From Bdellovibrio bacteriovorus (GTDB lineage Bacteria; Bdellovibrionota; Bdellovibrionia; Bdellovibrionales; Bdellovibrionaceae): a stretch of DNA of 64,000 bases. The notes beneath the pieces are model-generated. The model was not told where the DNA came from. It made no database searches and was given only the letters and a program-made list of their open reading frames with translations. Below, one piece after another: positions 1-12,918 of the stretch. The DNA lies in assembly GCF_001592735.1 (NCBI RefSeq), contig NZ_LUKE01000001.1, positions 434,001 through 498,000 of the forward strand. Direction: 5' to 3'. Position numbers and translations under genes: made by a program. The first letter of the stretch is position 1. Each line of letters begins with the position of its first letter.

Positions 1-2471
<2,471 letters not shown>

Positions 2472-2483
2472 TTAAATTATTAA

Positions 2484-5400
2484 TTAATGCTGACCTTGTT
2501 CGTCGTTTCCAGACGAAACAGGGGCAGGCGTTACTTCAACTTCCATCATGTCGTCGCCATCAAAATCTTCATCTTGATCGCGTAGAATGTCGGATTCCAT
2601 CAATTCAACATTTAGTGCCAGAGATTGAAGCTCTTTTACTAGAACGTTGAACGATTCAGGAAGACCCGGCTCAAGGATGTTTTCACCCTTCACGATGCTT
2701 TCGTACATACGAGTTCTACCTGCTACGTCATCGGACTTCACAGTTAAGAATTCTTGTAGTGAGTACGCGGCACCATAAGCCTCGATCGCCCAAACTTCCA
2801 TCTCCCCTAGACGCTGACCACCGAACTGTGCTTTACCGCCCAGAGGTTGTTGCGAAACTAGTGAATAAGGTCCGATAGAACGAGCATGGATCTTCTCTTC
2901 AACCAGATGGTGAAGTTTCAACATGTACATGATACCGACCGTAACTGGATTCGTGAACGGCTCGCCTGTACGACCATCGAATAGAACCGATTTACCAGAA
3001 GTTGGAACTTGCGCTTTATCAAGCAAGCCCTTCACGTCTGTTTCACGAGCTCCGTCGAATACTGGCGTACCTACGTGGATACCATTCTTCATTCTAGTCA
3101 CGATTGATTTCAATGAACCATCGTCTGCTTTATCAAGTTTCGCAGAGATGTCTGTGTCATTGAAAATGTCTTTCATGTCTTTACGTGCGTTTTCTGCATT
3201 CCACTTATCAAGGTGAGCACCTAATTGCTTACCAAGATTGTGCGCGGCCCAACCCAAATGCACCTCGAGGATCTGCCCGATGTTCATACGAGAAGGAACG
3301 CCCAGCGGATTTAGAACCATGTCGACAGGAGTTCCGTCAGCAAGGTAAGGCATGTCTTCAGCAGCTAGTACTTTAGAAACGACACCTTTATTTCCGTGGC
3401 GGCCGGCGAATTTGTCACCGACTTGCATTTTACGTTTAATCGCAACGTAAACTTTAACCATTTTAATTACGCCTGGAGGCAACTCATCACCTTTGCGCAA
3501 ACGATCGATTTTTTCATTGAATACCAACTTAACGGCATCCAATTGGTTACGAGCGTTGTCGATGATCTTGTTCACTTGGAACTCAAGATCTTGCTCAAGA
3601 GGGATATAGTTTAACAATTCAAATGGAACTGTTTCGATATCCGACTCAGTGATGATTTGACCTTTGTTAAGCAACTTCTGACTTCCGTCTTCGTTCAAAA
3701 GAACGCCGTTAGTTGTTTTACCAACTAGGATGTCACGAAGCTTAGAGATCGCGTTATTTTTGATAACGTTTTGCTCAACAGCCAAGTCTTTTTCTAATTT
3801 GCGCTTTTTCTCTTCGATAATTAAAGACAAGCGCTCGTCGCGGTCCGCTCCCTCACGAGAGTAAACTTGGGCGTCGATAACTGTTCCGTAAACGCCCGAT
3901 GGCGCACGAAGGGAGGTATCTCGAACGTCCCCCGCTTTTTCACCGAAGATCGCGCGAAGAAGTTTTTCTTCAGGTGACAACTGTGTTTCACCTTTTGGAG
4001 TCACTTTACCTACCAAAATAAACCCTGGACGAACTTCCGCACCGATGCGGATGATACCCGAGCTATCAAGGTCTTTAAGGGCTTCTTCACCGACGTTGGC
4101 GATATCGCGAGTGATCTCTTCTTTACCTAATTTCGTGTCACGCGCTACGCACTCGAACTCTTCGATGTGGATAGATGTGTAAACGTCATCTTTAAGAAGA
4201 CGCTCAGAAATCAAGATCGAGTCCTCGAAGTTGTAACCCTGCCAAGGAGTGAAGGCCACCAGGATGTTTTGTCCCAATGCCAACTCACCTAGCTCTGTAG
4301 AAGGACCATCGGCTACGATGTCACCTTTAGAGATACGGTCACCAACTGTTACGATTGGTTTTTGATTGAAGCATGTATTTTGATTTGTACGTTGGTACTT
4401 CGTTAAGTTGTAGATATCAACGTTCGCACCCAACTCTCCACCTTTGGCAAAACGGCGGATAACGATACGAGATGCATCTACTTCTTCAACGATACCGTCG
4501 TTCTGAGCAACTACGGAAGTACCAGAATCGCGAGCAACTAAACGCTCTACACCTGTACCTACTAGTGGTGCGCGAGAACGCAACAATGGAACCGCTTGAC
4601 GTTGCATGTTCGATCCCATCAAGGCACGGTTGGCGTCATCGTGCTCTAGGAATGGAATCAAAGACGCGGCGATAGAAACTAGCTGAGAAGGAGATACGTC
4701 CATCAAAGCTACTTTATCTTTGTCTACGATTTCGTACTCACCGTCACGGCGAGTGATTGTTGTTGGAGTTTGGATCGCTTTGTTTCCAGCCTCATCGCGA
4801 GCCGCAGGAGCAATGTGATGTCCCGCTTCTTCTAGAGCTGAAAGATAGTTGATGTCTTTAGATACGTTACCTTGCTCAACTTTGCGATACGGAGTCTCAA
4901 TGAAACCGTAGTTGTTGATACGAGCATAAGTCGCCAAAGACGCGATCAAACCGATGTTTGGTCCCTCTGGAGTTTCGATCGGACAAATACGACCGTAATG
5001 CGTCGGATGTACGTCACGTACTTCGAAACCTGCGCGATCACGAGTCAAACCGCCGGGTCCAAGAGCCGAAAGACGACGTTTGTGCGTGATCTCTGACAAT
5101 GGATTCGTTTGGTCCATGAACTGTGACAATTGAGAAGAACCGAAGAATTCTTTAACTACGGCATTGACTGGTTTCGCATTCACTAGATCGTGCGGCATCA
5201 TTGTTTCTACGTCTTGTAGAGACATACGCTCACGAATCGCGCGTTCCATACGAACCAAACCAATACGGTATTGATTTTCTAATAACTCACCCACGGAACG
5301 AACACGGCGATTACCCAAATGATCGATATCGTCGATCACGCCGCGACCGTTTTTAAGATCGATCAAAGTTTTGATCGTGCTTAAGATATCTTTATGAGTC

Positions 5401-6698
5401 AGTGTGCGGTGTGAAGGCGGGCACTCGTCCATAGAGATAGAGAAACGGTGATTGATTTTAATACGACCTACTTCAGAGAGGTCATATGTTTCAGGATCAA
5501 AGAACAGACGACCAAAGAACGTAGTCGCCGCTTCAAGTGTTGGTGGTTCACCTGGGCGAAGACGTTTGTAGATCTCAATCAATGATTCGTCTTTGTTAGA
5601 AACTTTATCTACCAACAATGTGTTGCGCAGGTAAGGTCCCACCGTCAAACCGTCAAAGAAGATCATGAAGAAACGATCGATACCGGCTTCGATAGCGCGG
5701 TTGATGATCGCTGTGTTCAATTCAGCATTCGCGTCCGCGATGATTTCACCTGTGGATTCATCAATCAACGGTTTAGCAAGGACTTTGCCTTCAAGATCTT
5801 TAGGCTCAACTGAAAGTTCAGTGATGTTCAAATCTTTGATTTTTTTAACGATCGCACGAGTGATACGACGACCGGCTTTAACCAGCGCCTCACCTGTTTT
5901 TGGATCTTCGATATCTGTCAATGCACGTTGGCCTGACATTCTTTCGATATCCAATTTACGGTAAAGTTTTCCGTCACGAGCATAAACTTCATCAAGATCG
6001 TAGAAGTACTCAAGCAATTGTTCCGCGTTGTATCCCAATGCTTTCAAAAGAATTGTCACTGGGAATTTACGACGACGGTCAATACGTACGTGGATAAGAT
6101 CTTTTTGATCGAATTCAGCATCCAACCAAGATCCGCGATAAGGAATCACACGTGCAGAGTAGATCAACTTACCAGAAGCATTGTTTTTACCACCATCGTG
6201 GTCAAAGAACACACCCGGAGAACGGTGCAACTGAGATACGACAACGCGCTCAGTACCGTTGATGATGAAAGAACCATTCGCAGTCATAAGTGGGATTTCG
6301 CCCAAATAAACTTCTTGTTCTTTTACGTCACGGATGCTGCGTGCTTCAGTTTCTTCGTCAACGTCAAAGACGATCAAACGAAGAGTTACCTTGATAGGAG
6401 CGGCGAAAGTCATACCACGTTGACGGCATTCGTCGACGTCGTACTTTGCTGGCTCCAAAGTGTAACTTACAAACTCTAAGCTTGCAGTGTTGTTGAAATC
6501 TGTAATTGGGAATACAGATTTGAAAACGCCATTAAGACCCGCCTCACCACGGCGATCTGGATCCATATCTTTTTGAATGAAAGCTTCGTAAGAAGATTTC
6601 TGTAGTTCAATCAGATTTGGGATATCAATGACTTGCTTGTTCTTTGCAAAAGACTTACGAACACGAATGTTCGAAGCGGTAACTGGAGTTCTTTCCAA
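2484..6698 (-). CDS. rpoB: RNA polymerase beta subunit
   Basis: Beta subunit of RNA polymerase, 1404 residues, full length. The rifampicin-pocket region ([16 protein letters not shown], about residues 520-550) looks wild type. The C-terminal part has the RHGNKGV and LGKQLG blocks. The start is TTG at 6698 with an AGGAGAGAG ribosome-binding site. The gene is followed by rpoC. Upstream it is not preceded by rplL as in most bacteria: rplL is 24 kb away at 30667 and unrelated genes lie between. A separate promoter with a perfect TATAAT box is present about 140 bases upstream. Confidence 0.98.
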   Translation of the reverse strand: MERTPVTASNIRVRKSFAKNKQVIDIPNLIELQKSSYEAFIQKDMDPDRRGEAGLNGVFKSVFPITDFNNTASLEFVSYTLEPAKYDVDECRQRGMTFAAPIKVTLRLIVFDVDEETEARSIRDVKEQEVYLGEIPLMTANGSFIINGTERVVVSQLHRSPGVFFDHDGGKNNASGKLIYSARVIPYRGSWLDAEFDQKDLIHVRIDRRRKFPVTILLKALGYNAEQLLEYFYDLDEVYARDGKLYRKLDIERMSGQRALTDIEDPKTGEALVKAGRRITRAIVKKIKDLNITELSVEPKDLEGKVLAKPLIDESTGEIIADANAELNTAIINRAIEAGIDRFFMIFFDGLTVGPYLRNTLLVDKVSNKDESLIEIYKRLRPGEPPTLEAATTFFGRLFFDPETYDLSEVGRIKINHRFSISMDECPPSHRTLTHKDILSTIKTLIDLKNGRGVIDDIDHLGNRRVRSVGELLENQYRIGLVRMERAIRERMSLQDVETMMPHDLVNAKPVNAVVKEFFGSSQLSQFMDQTNPLSEITHKRRLSALGPGGLTRDRAGFEVRDVHPTHYGRICPIETPEGPNIGLIASLATYARINNYGFIETPYRKVEQGNVSKDINYLSALEEAGHHIAPAARDEAGNKAIQTPTTITRRDGEYEIVDKDKVALMDVSPSQLVSIAASLIPFLEHDDANRALMGSNMQRQAVPLLRSRAPLVGTGVERLVARDSGTSVVAQNDGIVEEVDASRIVIRRFAKGGELGANVDIYNLTKYQRTNQNTCFNQKPIVTVGDRISKGDIVADGPSTELGELALGQNILVAFTPWQGYNFEDSILISERLLKDDVYTSIHIEEFECVARDTKLGKEEITRDIANVGEEALKDLDSSGIIRIGAEVRPGFILVGKVTPKGETQLSPEEKLLRAIFGEKAGDVRDTSLRAPSGVYGTVIDAQVYSREGADRDERLSLIIEEKKRKLEKDLAVEQNVIKNNAISKLRDILVGKTTNGVLLNEDGSQKLLNKGQIITESDIETVPFELLNYIPLEQDLEFQVNKIIDNARNQLDAVKLVFNEKIDRLRKGDELPPGVIKMVKVYVAIKRKMQVGDKFAGRHGNKGVVSKVLAAEDMPYLADGTPVDMVLNPLGVPSRMNIGQILEVHLGWAAHNLGKQLGAHLDKWNAENARKDMKDIFNDTDISAKLDKADDGSLKSIVTRMKNGIHVGTPVFDGARETDVKGLLDKAQVPTSGKSVLFDGRTGEPFTNPVTVGIMYMLKLHHLVEEKIHARSIGPYSLVSQQPLGGKAQFGGQRLGEMEVWAIEAYGAAYSLQEFLTVKSDDVAGRTRMYESIVKGENILEPGLPESFNVLVKELQSLALNVELMESDILRDQDEDFDGDDMMEVEVTPAPVSSGNDEQGQH

Positions 6699-6722
6699 CT
6701 TACTCTCTCCTGATATGATTGC

Positions 6723-6742
6723 ACTTCAACTTGCGCTGAAGT
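6723..6742 (-). other. GNRA-capped stem-loop in the rpoB leader
   Basis: On the minus strand ACTTCAGC and GTTGAAGT form an 8-bp stem (one G-U pair) closed by a GCAA tetraloop, 25 bases before the rpoB start. A near-identical hairpin with a GTAA loop lies between rplA and rplJ (31867-31892). It could be an RNA processing or regulatory site; the role is inferred. Confidence 0.55.
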
Positions 6743-6839
6743 CGGACGTTCGCTTCGGGGGGAACTTTCCAAGGCCCACATTAAATAAAAACTTTGGGTA
6801 AGGTACCTAAAGTACTCCAAGTTCTTGGAAAATCAAGTG

Positions 6840-6868
6840 ATTATAAGGGGTTTGTGATTAGGTAAAAA
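6840..6868 (-). promoter_or_regulatory. Likely rpoBC promoter
   Basis: The minus strand has a perfect -10 hexamer TATAAT (6840-6845) and a weak -35 TTTTTA (6863-6868) with a 17-base spacer. Transcription would start near 6833 and give a leader of about 135 bases. Just downstream at 6816-6829 is a TCCAAG-TT-CTTGGA inverted repeat that could be an operator. Confidence 0.6.
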
Positions 6869-7097
6869 TTTTCGAAGTGAGGTTTTGGGCGCGAAGACAA
6901 AGTCTTATTGCGACTCGGTGCGGCATGGACGTGACCTTGATCCAAATCGGATTGGTTGGTTTTTAGGAAAAATCTGACCAGGAAAACTCACTAAAAAAGA
7001 TATAGAGAGGCCATGGATCAAGACGCAAAAAAATGACTCGATGAGTTGTTTAGCTCTAAAAACATCGCCCCAGCTTTATTTCGGCATTTTAAAGCAC
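6869..7097. other. Non-coding spacer upstream of rpoB promoter
   Basis: Together with the rpoB leader this is a 488-base stretch without a gene. I find no credible ORF, tRNA or repeat here. The only structures are the promoter and leader hairpin on one side and the terminator on the other. Confidence 0.6.
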
Positions 7098-7121
7098 AAA
7101 AGCCCAGAGGTTTGGGCTTTT
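7098..7121 (-). terminator. Intrinsic terminator after the GNAT gene
   Basis: AAAAGCCCA and TGGGCTTTT form a 9-bp stem around a 6-base loop. On the minus strand a TTTTGTGCTTT tract follows. It lies about 65 bases past the GNAT stop and would insulate rpoBC from the accessory genes. Confidence 0.8.
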
Positions 7122-7186
7122 GCTATTCCTGATAACTGATTATTTCTCTGAGCCTTCGCGAACGACTCTTCGTCAACTGACTAGTG

Positions 7187-7663
7187 TTATTGGAGCCTGA
7201 TTTCGAAGATGAAGCTTTCATCATTCTCAGATATCTTCTTGAATCCACATGATTGGTAGAGCTTCTGTGACGCTAAGTTGTCCCTGTAAATTTCTTTTAA
7301 GGTAATCTTTTCCCATTTAGACGCCCGAGCAAGCTGCAGTAGATGAAGAACAACGGCTTTTGCAATTCCCTTGCCTCTGTACCTGGAGTTACCAATCACA
7401 ATTGGCATTGTGTCTTTGGCAAGGGTCACATCCCCAATAGAGATCCACATGGTGTCATAGTATTCGACAATATAAAACTGACCGCGATTACTTAGGTCCT
7501 TGTACATGGCTCGTATCATTTGCTCCGAGCATGGTTCAGTGCGATTAGGAGAAATCGTACCCGATAGCACGATAGGATCAGCATACCATTTCAACGCTGT
7601 TCCAATATCCGCCTCGGTGAAAGATCGAAGTCTTAGGTTTTCGTTAACGTAATTATATTCCAC
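7187..7663 (-). CDS. GNAT-family N-acetyltransferase
   Basis: A 158-residue GNAT acetyltransferase; substrate unknown. The N-terminus NLRLRSFTEADI is typical of the family. The acetyl-CoA pyrophosphate-binding motif A (RYRGKGIA) is at about residues 93-100, and a C-terminal QKLYQSCGFKK block matches motif B. The start is GTG at 7663 with no strong ribosome-binding site. It lies downstream of the toxin/immunity cluster on the same strand, separated by 160 bases with two hairpins, so it is probably a separate unit. The family call is firm, the role is not. Confidence 0.85.
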   Translation of the reverse strand: MEYNYVNENLRLRSFTEADIGTALKWYADPIVLSGTISPNRTEPCSEQMIRAMYKDLSNRGQFYIVEYYDTMWISIGDVTLAKDTMPIVIGNSRYRGKGIAKAVVLHLLQLARASKWEKITLKEIYRDNLASQKLYQSCGFKKISENDESFIFEIRLQ

Positions 7664-7697
7664 GACCTAATGTATTTTTCATTTCTCAATCTGTAAA

Positions 7698-7753
7698 GAA
7701 AGGTAACCCTTTCCGCGCATCGCAACATCAGGTTTACTGCGCTTTCCTGATGT
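7698..7753 (-). terminator. Two hairpins after the putative immunity genes
   Basis: An 8-bp stem ACATCAGG/CCTGATGT with a 13-base loop (7725-7753) is followed on the minus strand by GAAAGG-GTTA-CCTTTC (7698-7713) and a short T run. They may end the toxin/immunity transcript. The T tract is short, so confidence is modest. Confidence 0.4.
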
Positions 7754-7823
7754 CTAATCTGGGTCCTTTCCACCAAATAATTCGTGACCGAGCGAAGACC
7801 TCAACGAATTGAATATTGCGTTC

Positions 7824-8705
7824 TTAATTCTTTCTTAAAAGAGCTAAAACTTTCCTCGCTTGGTTCTCAATTTTTAGCCACTTAGGATGCATCGACAGAA
7901 AACTCCGAAAGGCCAAAGGCCCTAGAGCTTGCATCATCACATTTTCATAAGGGTTATCAAAATTTTTAATCATAAGCTTTAATCTTACGAGCGCCTTCCA
8001 TTGGTTCAGACTAAGCCTTCCTAAACTCTTCTTATAATAACCGCAGATTTCTAAAAATTTTAATGTGGCTTCATCATAGTAGGCAAAAGCAAGAACACGC
8101 TCATGCTTTAAAGATCCACTTGGACCTTCCCTCGAAAAGGCTTCTAAATAATCCAAGAGCGCAGAGGACACATTGATGTACTCTCGTTTAAAACGAGATT
8201 TTTGCAAAATCTTATAAAGTTCCCAATCTTGGTTTTTTTCTTCCATTGCAGCATAAAAAATCATCTCTTCTCTTCGAGATTGATTTTCCCGCATCAATAT
8301 TAAAATCTGCTGGACGTAACTTTCAATTTTTCTCCAAAAAGTTGATTCTAAAATAAAAGATTTCAACTCAGCATCGCTTAAATCCTGACTGAATACCGCT
8401 TTATCTAACTGGCTCACTATTCGAGCAAGACGCAAAATCTCCTTCGCTTCACAGTATGCCAATCGCGATGACGACTTTTTTCTTCCCCGTAAATCACTTC
8501 TGATAATGTCCGCATGGGTATCAAAGTCCATCGAGAAATCTTCATAACCAAAACTACTTAGAATAAAATCACGAGCCCTTTTAGCATCAGGCCCATAGTT
8601 TGCCAGCGCTTCTAAATCTGAGACAAGATTGCCAATAACATTGCCATATTCTCGAAGAACTCGCGCGTCCGTCAAAGCAATGGCTAATTCACTTGCATTG
8701 ATCAT
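7824..8705 (-). CDS. Putative immunity protein (long paralog), unknown family
   Basis: A 293-residue predicted cytoplasmic, largely helical protein without signal peptide or membrane segment. It is a paralog of the preceding 134-residue gene. Both share a GY...D...SDLR block, an EILRL helix, and the ending HPxWLKIENQARKxLxLLRK. This one carries an extra central segment of about 150 residues. The ATG at 8705 has a GGAAGGGG ribosome-binding site and starts 19 bases after the previous stop. Its place behind a polymorphic-toxin lipoprotein is why I call it putative immunity. No family was recognised from sequence alone. Confidence 0.6.
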   Translation of the reverse strand: MINASELAIALTDARVLREYGNVIGNLVSDLEALANYGPDAKRARDFILSSFGYEDFSMDFDTHADIIRSDLRGRKKSSSRLAYCEAKEILRLARIVSQLDKAVFSQDLSDAELKSFILESTFWRKIESYVQQILILMRENQSRREEMIFYAAMEEKNQDWELYKILQKSRFKREYINVSSALLDYLEAFSREGPSGSLKHERVLAFAYYDEATLKFLEICGYYKKSLGRLSLNQWKALVRLKLMIKNFDNPYENVMMQALGPLAFRSFLSMHPKWLKIENQARKVLALLRKN

Positions 8706-8724
8706 TTAGTTACCCCTTCCTGCC

Positions 8725-9129
8725 TCAGGTCTTTCGTAAAAGATCTAAAGTCTTTCTGGCTTGATTTTCGATTTTAAGCCATTGAGGATGCGACATGAGA
8801 TAGGGCTCAACGGAAATATCTTTTTTCCAAAATTGCTCTACATTTAAAATAGCGTCCAGACGGTCGATCATATGATTGAGTCGTAATATTTCATTGAGCT
8901 CAGTACAGCCTACGGTGCATTGCCCTTTACGTAAATCGCTCTTAAGGTATTCGCAGTTCTCATCGTAATCCAAAGTGCACTCAATATACCCGGCAGGACT
9001 AAAAAGATAATCTCTATTTCGTTGGGGAACTTCTTCACTATTGCTTAAGAGTTCTAACAGGGTCAAAACTCTTGGATAAATCATTTTATAGTCGCGCAAA
9101 TACCTTAGATCTCGGGTGGATAAAGCCAT
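8725..9129 (-). CDS. Putative immunity protein (short paralog), unknown family
   Basis: A 134-residue soluble protein. Its stop-free frame begins immediately after the toxin stop codon (TAG directly followed by ATG). A GGAGG ribosome-binding site lies inside the toxin 3' end, so translation is coupled to the toxin. It has the same conserved blocks as the 293-residue neighbour (SDLRKG, EILRL, HPQWLKIENQARK) but lacks the central segment. Tight coupling behind a toxin-like gene is the usual place for an immunity gene. The function is inferred from position only. Confidence 0.65.
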   Translation of the reverse strand: MALSTRDLRYLRDYKMIYPRVLTLLELLSNSEEVPQRNRDYLFSPAGYIECTLDYDENCEYLKSDLRKGQCTVGCTELNEILRLNHMIDRLDAILNVEQFWKKDISVEPYLMSHPQWLKIENQARKTLDLLRKT

Positions 9130-10677
9130 CTATTCTACCTCCGGCTTGATCCAAGGAAATTTAGAGATATCAAAATCTCCAAATGGGATATGAGAATCAT
9201 CCGTATCTTCCACCTCTAACTTAATCCCATTTTTATCGTAATATTTTCCATCTTTACTAACCCTAATGTAGGCATCTCGAGAGTTCCGGTATTCAGAGTT
9301 AGGCTTCCCCGGCATGACCCTTACTCTTATATGGTCGTTGTTGGGATCAAGAAACTCGATTCCCTGAAGTTCTTTTTTACTACCTTTTGAAACCTTCACT
9401 CGCCAGTCATGAGAAATATTGAGTTCCTCAACGTCTCTACTCAGTTTCTCTAAAGTCTTATAGCTCTCCATGTTTTTGATCTGCCGATACTTTTTTTGGA
9501 CATCATCTGCATAGGAGACCGGTCCATGCAGAACTTTATCGGCATAGCGATAGGCTTCGCCACTTCCGGCTAAAACTCCTATGGCTGCCATGAAACGCTC
9601 TTGATCTGTTAAGTATTCGTCCGTAAAAAAGTTTTTTCCGGTTCCGGCTTCATAGAGATCTATAAGATCGTTCAGTCCAGGTACAAATCCAAACCCGGCA
9701 CGAACCATGTCGTCATATAAAAGTTTTTCGAGACCAGCTAGAAGCTCTCGCTCGGAATTCCAACCAAAATAGGCCGCAATGGCTTGAACATTTTGACGGA
9801 AAGGAGCCTGATAATAATCGTACAAACTCAAACTCTGAGGTTGGTCTGTCGTGTTAAAGAAAGACACTTCTTGCCGGTCAAAACCTTCAGACTGCGTCAA
9901 TACATAAAGTGAAGTGCCTTCGACAGACGAAAGTCTTTGCTTAGGTACTGCCCCTTGAGCTTTCGCTGACATGGTCGCCTGCATGAAATCTTGATAGTCG
10001 TAATATCGCCCCTTCACCAAATCAGCGGCTTTAAAAATCTCCCCAGGAACTTTCCCGGTCATCTCATCAAATATCTTATCTTTAAATTCAGATTTTATCT
10101 TTGAAGGAAGCTTCAGAGGCGCATTGACATCTATCCTCTTCAAGATCGACTGCTCAGCTTCAGGATAGTTTTCCCAAAGAGTTTGGTTGTGCAATCCCCA
10201 CACGATCTGCTGGATGTCCGCCTGATCGTATTTACCTTCCGCTGAAAGCTTTAAAATTTCCTTAAGATAAAGAAATTTTCCGTTGTTTTTACGCCATTGA
10301 AAAACTTCGTCGCTCTGAGGTGCAGCCTTTCCACCTTCAAGACAATACGACTTTAGTGGCAGTGTTAATGCAGTTTTAGGAGGAATAGATAGTTGCCCTT
10401 CGAATGGGCGATATTTGAGCTGTTTATAGGCCTGCAGCAATGATCTATGCAAAGCCTCATCTTGGGGACTTAATACTTTCTTTCGCTTGATAATTTCTTT
10501 CAAGCGAGCCATATCTTTTTTTATTTTTACGACGTCGATCTGATAAAGAGTTATTTTCTCTTGAACTTGAGGTTCAATGACTTCTTTAGAAAACGTGGGA
10601 ATATTTTTTGGCACCGTGCCACATTGAGAGAGAAGCAGGCCGCAGACTATCAGTGCCAGTTTTATAAATAATCGCAT
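9130..10677 (-). CDS. Lipoprotein with pre-toxin TG domain and polymorphic-toxin-like C-terminus
   Basis: A 515-residue predicted secreted lipoprotein toxin. I chose ATG 10677 (MRLFIKL) because GAAGGAAG precedes it; an in-frame extension to 10728 lacks one. The signal peptide ends in LLLSQC, with acylated Cys19 (Gln at -1 is unusual). A conserved-looking exported region (YCLEGGKAAP about 111-120, DIQQIVWGLH about 154-163) is followed by a pre-toxin TG domain at about 329-381 (VPGLNDLIDLYEAGTGK, then ERFMAAIG). The last ~85 residues (DPNND, RVMPGKPNS, SHIPFGDFD) resemble a C-terminal module seen in polymorphic toxins; the activity is not assigned. Two putative immunity genes follow. The plan (lipoprotein signal, conserved body, PT-TG, C-terminal toxin, immunity) recalls SitA toxins of Myxococcus. 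Confidence 0.75.
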   Translation of the reverse strand: MRLFIKLALIVCGLLLSQCGTVPKNIPTFSKEVIEPQVQEKITLYQIDVVKIKKDMARLKEIIKRKKVLSPQDEALHRSLLQAYKQLKYRPFEGQLSIPPKTALTLPLKSYCLEGGKAAPQSDEVFQWRKNNGKFLYLKEILKLSAEGKYDQADIQQIVWGLHNQTLWENYPEAEQSILKRIDVNAPLKLPSKIKSEFKDKIFDEMTGKVPGEIFKAADLVKGRYYDYQDFMQATMSAKAQGAVPKQRLSSVEGTSLYVLTQSEGFDRQEVSFFNTTDQPQSLSLYDYYQAPFRQNVQAIAAYFGWNSERELLAGLEKLLYDDMVRAGFGFVPGLNDLIDLYEAGTGKNFFTDEYLTDQERFMAAIGVLAGSGEAYRYADKVLHGPVSYADDVQKKYRQIKNMESYKTLEKLSRDVEELNISHDWRVKVSKGSKKELQGIEFLDPNNDHIRVRVMPGKPNSEYRNSRDAYIRVSKDGKYYDKNGIKLEVEDTDDSHIPFGDFDISKFPWIKPEVE

Positions 10678-10791
10678 AATCTTCCTTCGAAGAATTAAAG
10701 AATATATTTGATTATGTTTACCTATCAAGAACTTATTATTGATCGCCCGGTGATGGCTCCGTCGTGGTCGTTAAGTTCAACTCCCTCACTC

Positions 10792-12501
10792 CTAATGTCC
10801 CGAAGCCCCCTCCGCCCCGATGCCCGTTTCGGATCGCACTGACTGCGCTAAGAATCCGGCTTTATCCTGTTCGGCCCGCGCACTGCGGTCTGTAAGTGAC
10901 ACCAACCAAATCAATACGAAAGCTAAAGGCATCGAAAAAATCGCGGGCGAAGTGTAAGGAAACGGCGCACTTCCCGCAGGATTTCCCAATGTGGCTTCCC
11001 ACACCGAAGGAGATAAAACTGTGAGGACCACGGCCGTAATAAGTCCCGCAAAGCCTCCGCAAAAAGCCCCTCGCGTGGTGCAACCTTTCCAAAGGACCGA
11101 CATAAATAAAACCGGAAAATTCGCCGAAGCAGCCACGGCAAAAGCTAAGGACACCATGAAGGCGATATTTTGTTTTTCAAAAACAATCCCTAAAAGAACC
11201 GCCACAACTCCCAGAGCGATCGTCGTCAACCGTGACACTTTCAGCTCTGAGGCCGAGTTGGCTTTTCCTTTTTTTATGACCGTTGAATAAAGATCATGCG
11301 ACACGGCCGAAGCTCCGGACAAAGTAAGACCCGCAACAACGGCCAAGATCGTCGCAAACGCGACCGCTGAAATAAATCCAAGAAACACATTCCCACCAAC
11401 AGCCGTGGCCAAATGAACAGCCGCCATATTGCCGCCACCTAGCAGTCCGCCTTTAGAATCTAAGAAGTTAGGATTGGACGAAACCAAAACAATCGCCCCG
11501 AAGCCGATAATGAAAGTAAGAATATAGAAATACCCAATCCAGGTCGTCGCCCAGAAAACAGATTTTCTTGCTTCTTTTGCATCTGGAACAGTAAAGAAAC
11601 GCATCAAGATATGCGGCAAACCGGCAGTTCCAAACATCAAGGCCATACCAAAAGAAATTGTGGAAATCGGATCCTTCACAAAATTTCCGGGCGCCATAAT
11701 AGAAACGCCTTTAGAAATCGCTTCTTCACCACTAGATCCCGCGGCTTGAGCCGCCTCTGTTTTAATGCGAATAGCATCGGCAAAGAGCGCCTCTAACGAA
11801 AATCCGTAGTGGTATAAAACCATGAAGGCCATAAAAGATGCACCCGAAAGCAAAAGTCCGGCCTTAATAATTTGCACCCACGTGGTCGCCGTCATTCCGC
11901 CAAAAAGCACATACACCATCATCAAGATGCCCACGATAACAACCGCGATCCAATATTCTAATCCGAAAAGAAGTTTGATCAATTGCCCTGCACCCACCAT
12001 CTGCGCAATCAAATAGAAAGCCACGACGACCAAAGTTCCCGACGCCGCAAAAGTTCTGATAGGAACTTGACTGAATCGATAAGCCGCCACATCGGCGAAA
12101 GTGAATTTGCCTAAGTTGCGTAATTTTTCGGCCATCAAGAAAGTTAAAATCGGCCAACCCACTAAAAACCCGATGGAGTAAATCAACCCATCATAGCCGC
12201 TGGCCATAACTGCGGCAGAAATTCCCAAAAAGGAGGCCGCCGACATAAAGTCGCCCGCGATCGCTAAGCCATTCTGAAATCCCGTGATCCCGCCACCGGC
12301 CGTATAAAAATCGGCCGCCGAACGAGTCTTAGCGGCGGCCCATTTCGTAATCCACAAAGTGGCCACCACGAAAATGGCGAACATAGAAATTGCCGTCCAA
12401 TTTGTCGCTTGCTTTTCAAGCTGCCCAAGGTCACCGCCCGCGGCCTGCGCCGTTTGAGCAGCAAAGATCACAACCAAGGATAATAATTTTGAATTTTTCA
12501 T
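10792..12501 (-). CDS. actP: Cation/acetate symporter, SSS family
   Basis: A 569-residue sodium:solute symporter of the ActP type, taking up acetate or similar short carboxylates across the inner membrane. The N-terminus has a cleavable-looking signal (ending [10 protein letters not shown]) as in ActP. SSS motifs are visible: [46 protein letters not shown]. About 13 membrane segments are apparent. The start codon overlaps the stop of the DUF485 gene (TAATG), the usual yjcH-actP arrangement. The substrate is inferred from the family. Confidence 0.9.
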   Translation of the reverse strand: MKNSKLLSLVVIFAAQTAQAAGGDLGQLEKQATNWTAISMFAIFVVATLWITKWAAAKTRSAADFYTAGGGITGFQNGLAIAGDFMSAASFLGISAAVMASGYDGLIYSIGFLVGWPILTFLMAEKLRNLGKFTFADVAAYRFSQVPIRTFAASGTLVVVAFYLIAQMVGAGQLIKLLFGLEYWIAVVIVGILMMVYVLFGGMTATTWVQIIKAGLLLSGASFMAFMVLYHYGFSLEALFADAIRIKTEAAQAAGSSGEEAISKGVSIMAPGNFVKDPISTISFGMALMFGTAGLPHILMRFFTVPDAKEARKSVFWATTWIGYFYILTFIIGFGAIVLVSSNPNFLDSKGGLLGGGNMAAVHLATAVGGNVFLGFISAVAFATILAVVAGLTLSGASAVSHDLYSTVIKKGKANSASELKVSRLTTIALGVVAVLLGIVFEKQNIAFMVSLAFAVAASANFPVLFMSVLWKGCTTRGAFCGGFAGLITAVVLTVLSPSVWEATLGNPAGSAPFPYTSPAIFSMPLAFVLIWLVSLTDRSARAEQDKAGFLAQSVRSETGIGAEGASGH

Positions 12502-12806
12502 TACTTGATGCTCTCTTTCACTTCACGAGTCCATTTATCAAAGTCCGCGTTTGCCTTACGTACATACACTCCGGTGATCAGAACCGTAAACACAATCACC
12601 CCTATCCCTAGCGGAATCGAAAGAGTCATGACTCCTTCACCAATTCTTTGCGCCATGATTTCGCGATGAAAGGCGACAAGATAAATGTAACCATAAAAGA
12701 CAACCATAAGGATCGCCGTTAAGGTCCAAGCATATCGTGATCTGGTTTTAACTAAGTGTTGGTAGGTCGGATTTTCAGAGATGGCGCGTACAGATTTGTG
12801 GTCCAT
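12501..12806 (-). CDS. yjcH: DUF485 membrane protein (YjcH-like), partner of ActP
   Basis: A 101-residue inner-membrane protein with two hydrophobic segments (about residues 27-47 and 60-83) and the DUF485 opening [16 protein letters not shown]. Members of this family sit directly upstream of actP and are thought to assist it; their exact role is unclear. The gene overlaps actP by one base, so translation is coupled. Confidence 0.88.
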   Translation of the reverse strand: MDHKSVRAISENPTYQHLVKTRSRYAWTLTAILMVVFYGYIYLVAFHREIMAQRIGEGVMTLSIPLGIGVIVFTVLITGVYVRKANADFDKWTREVKESIK

Positions 12807-12918
12807 GAGGCTCCCTTTAGCAATGTTATGTAGCTGCTAAAATTAAATCACGGCGCCCCCGACTAAACAAACTATATAATAAGAAGTCTTTCCTAAAGTT
12901 AATGTAATCCTAGGCAAA

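Noticed and set aside
6611-6820. 69-codon frame overlapping the rpoB start
   Set aside because: It overlaps the rpoB leader and start out of frame and has no ribosome-binding site or family features.
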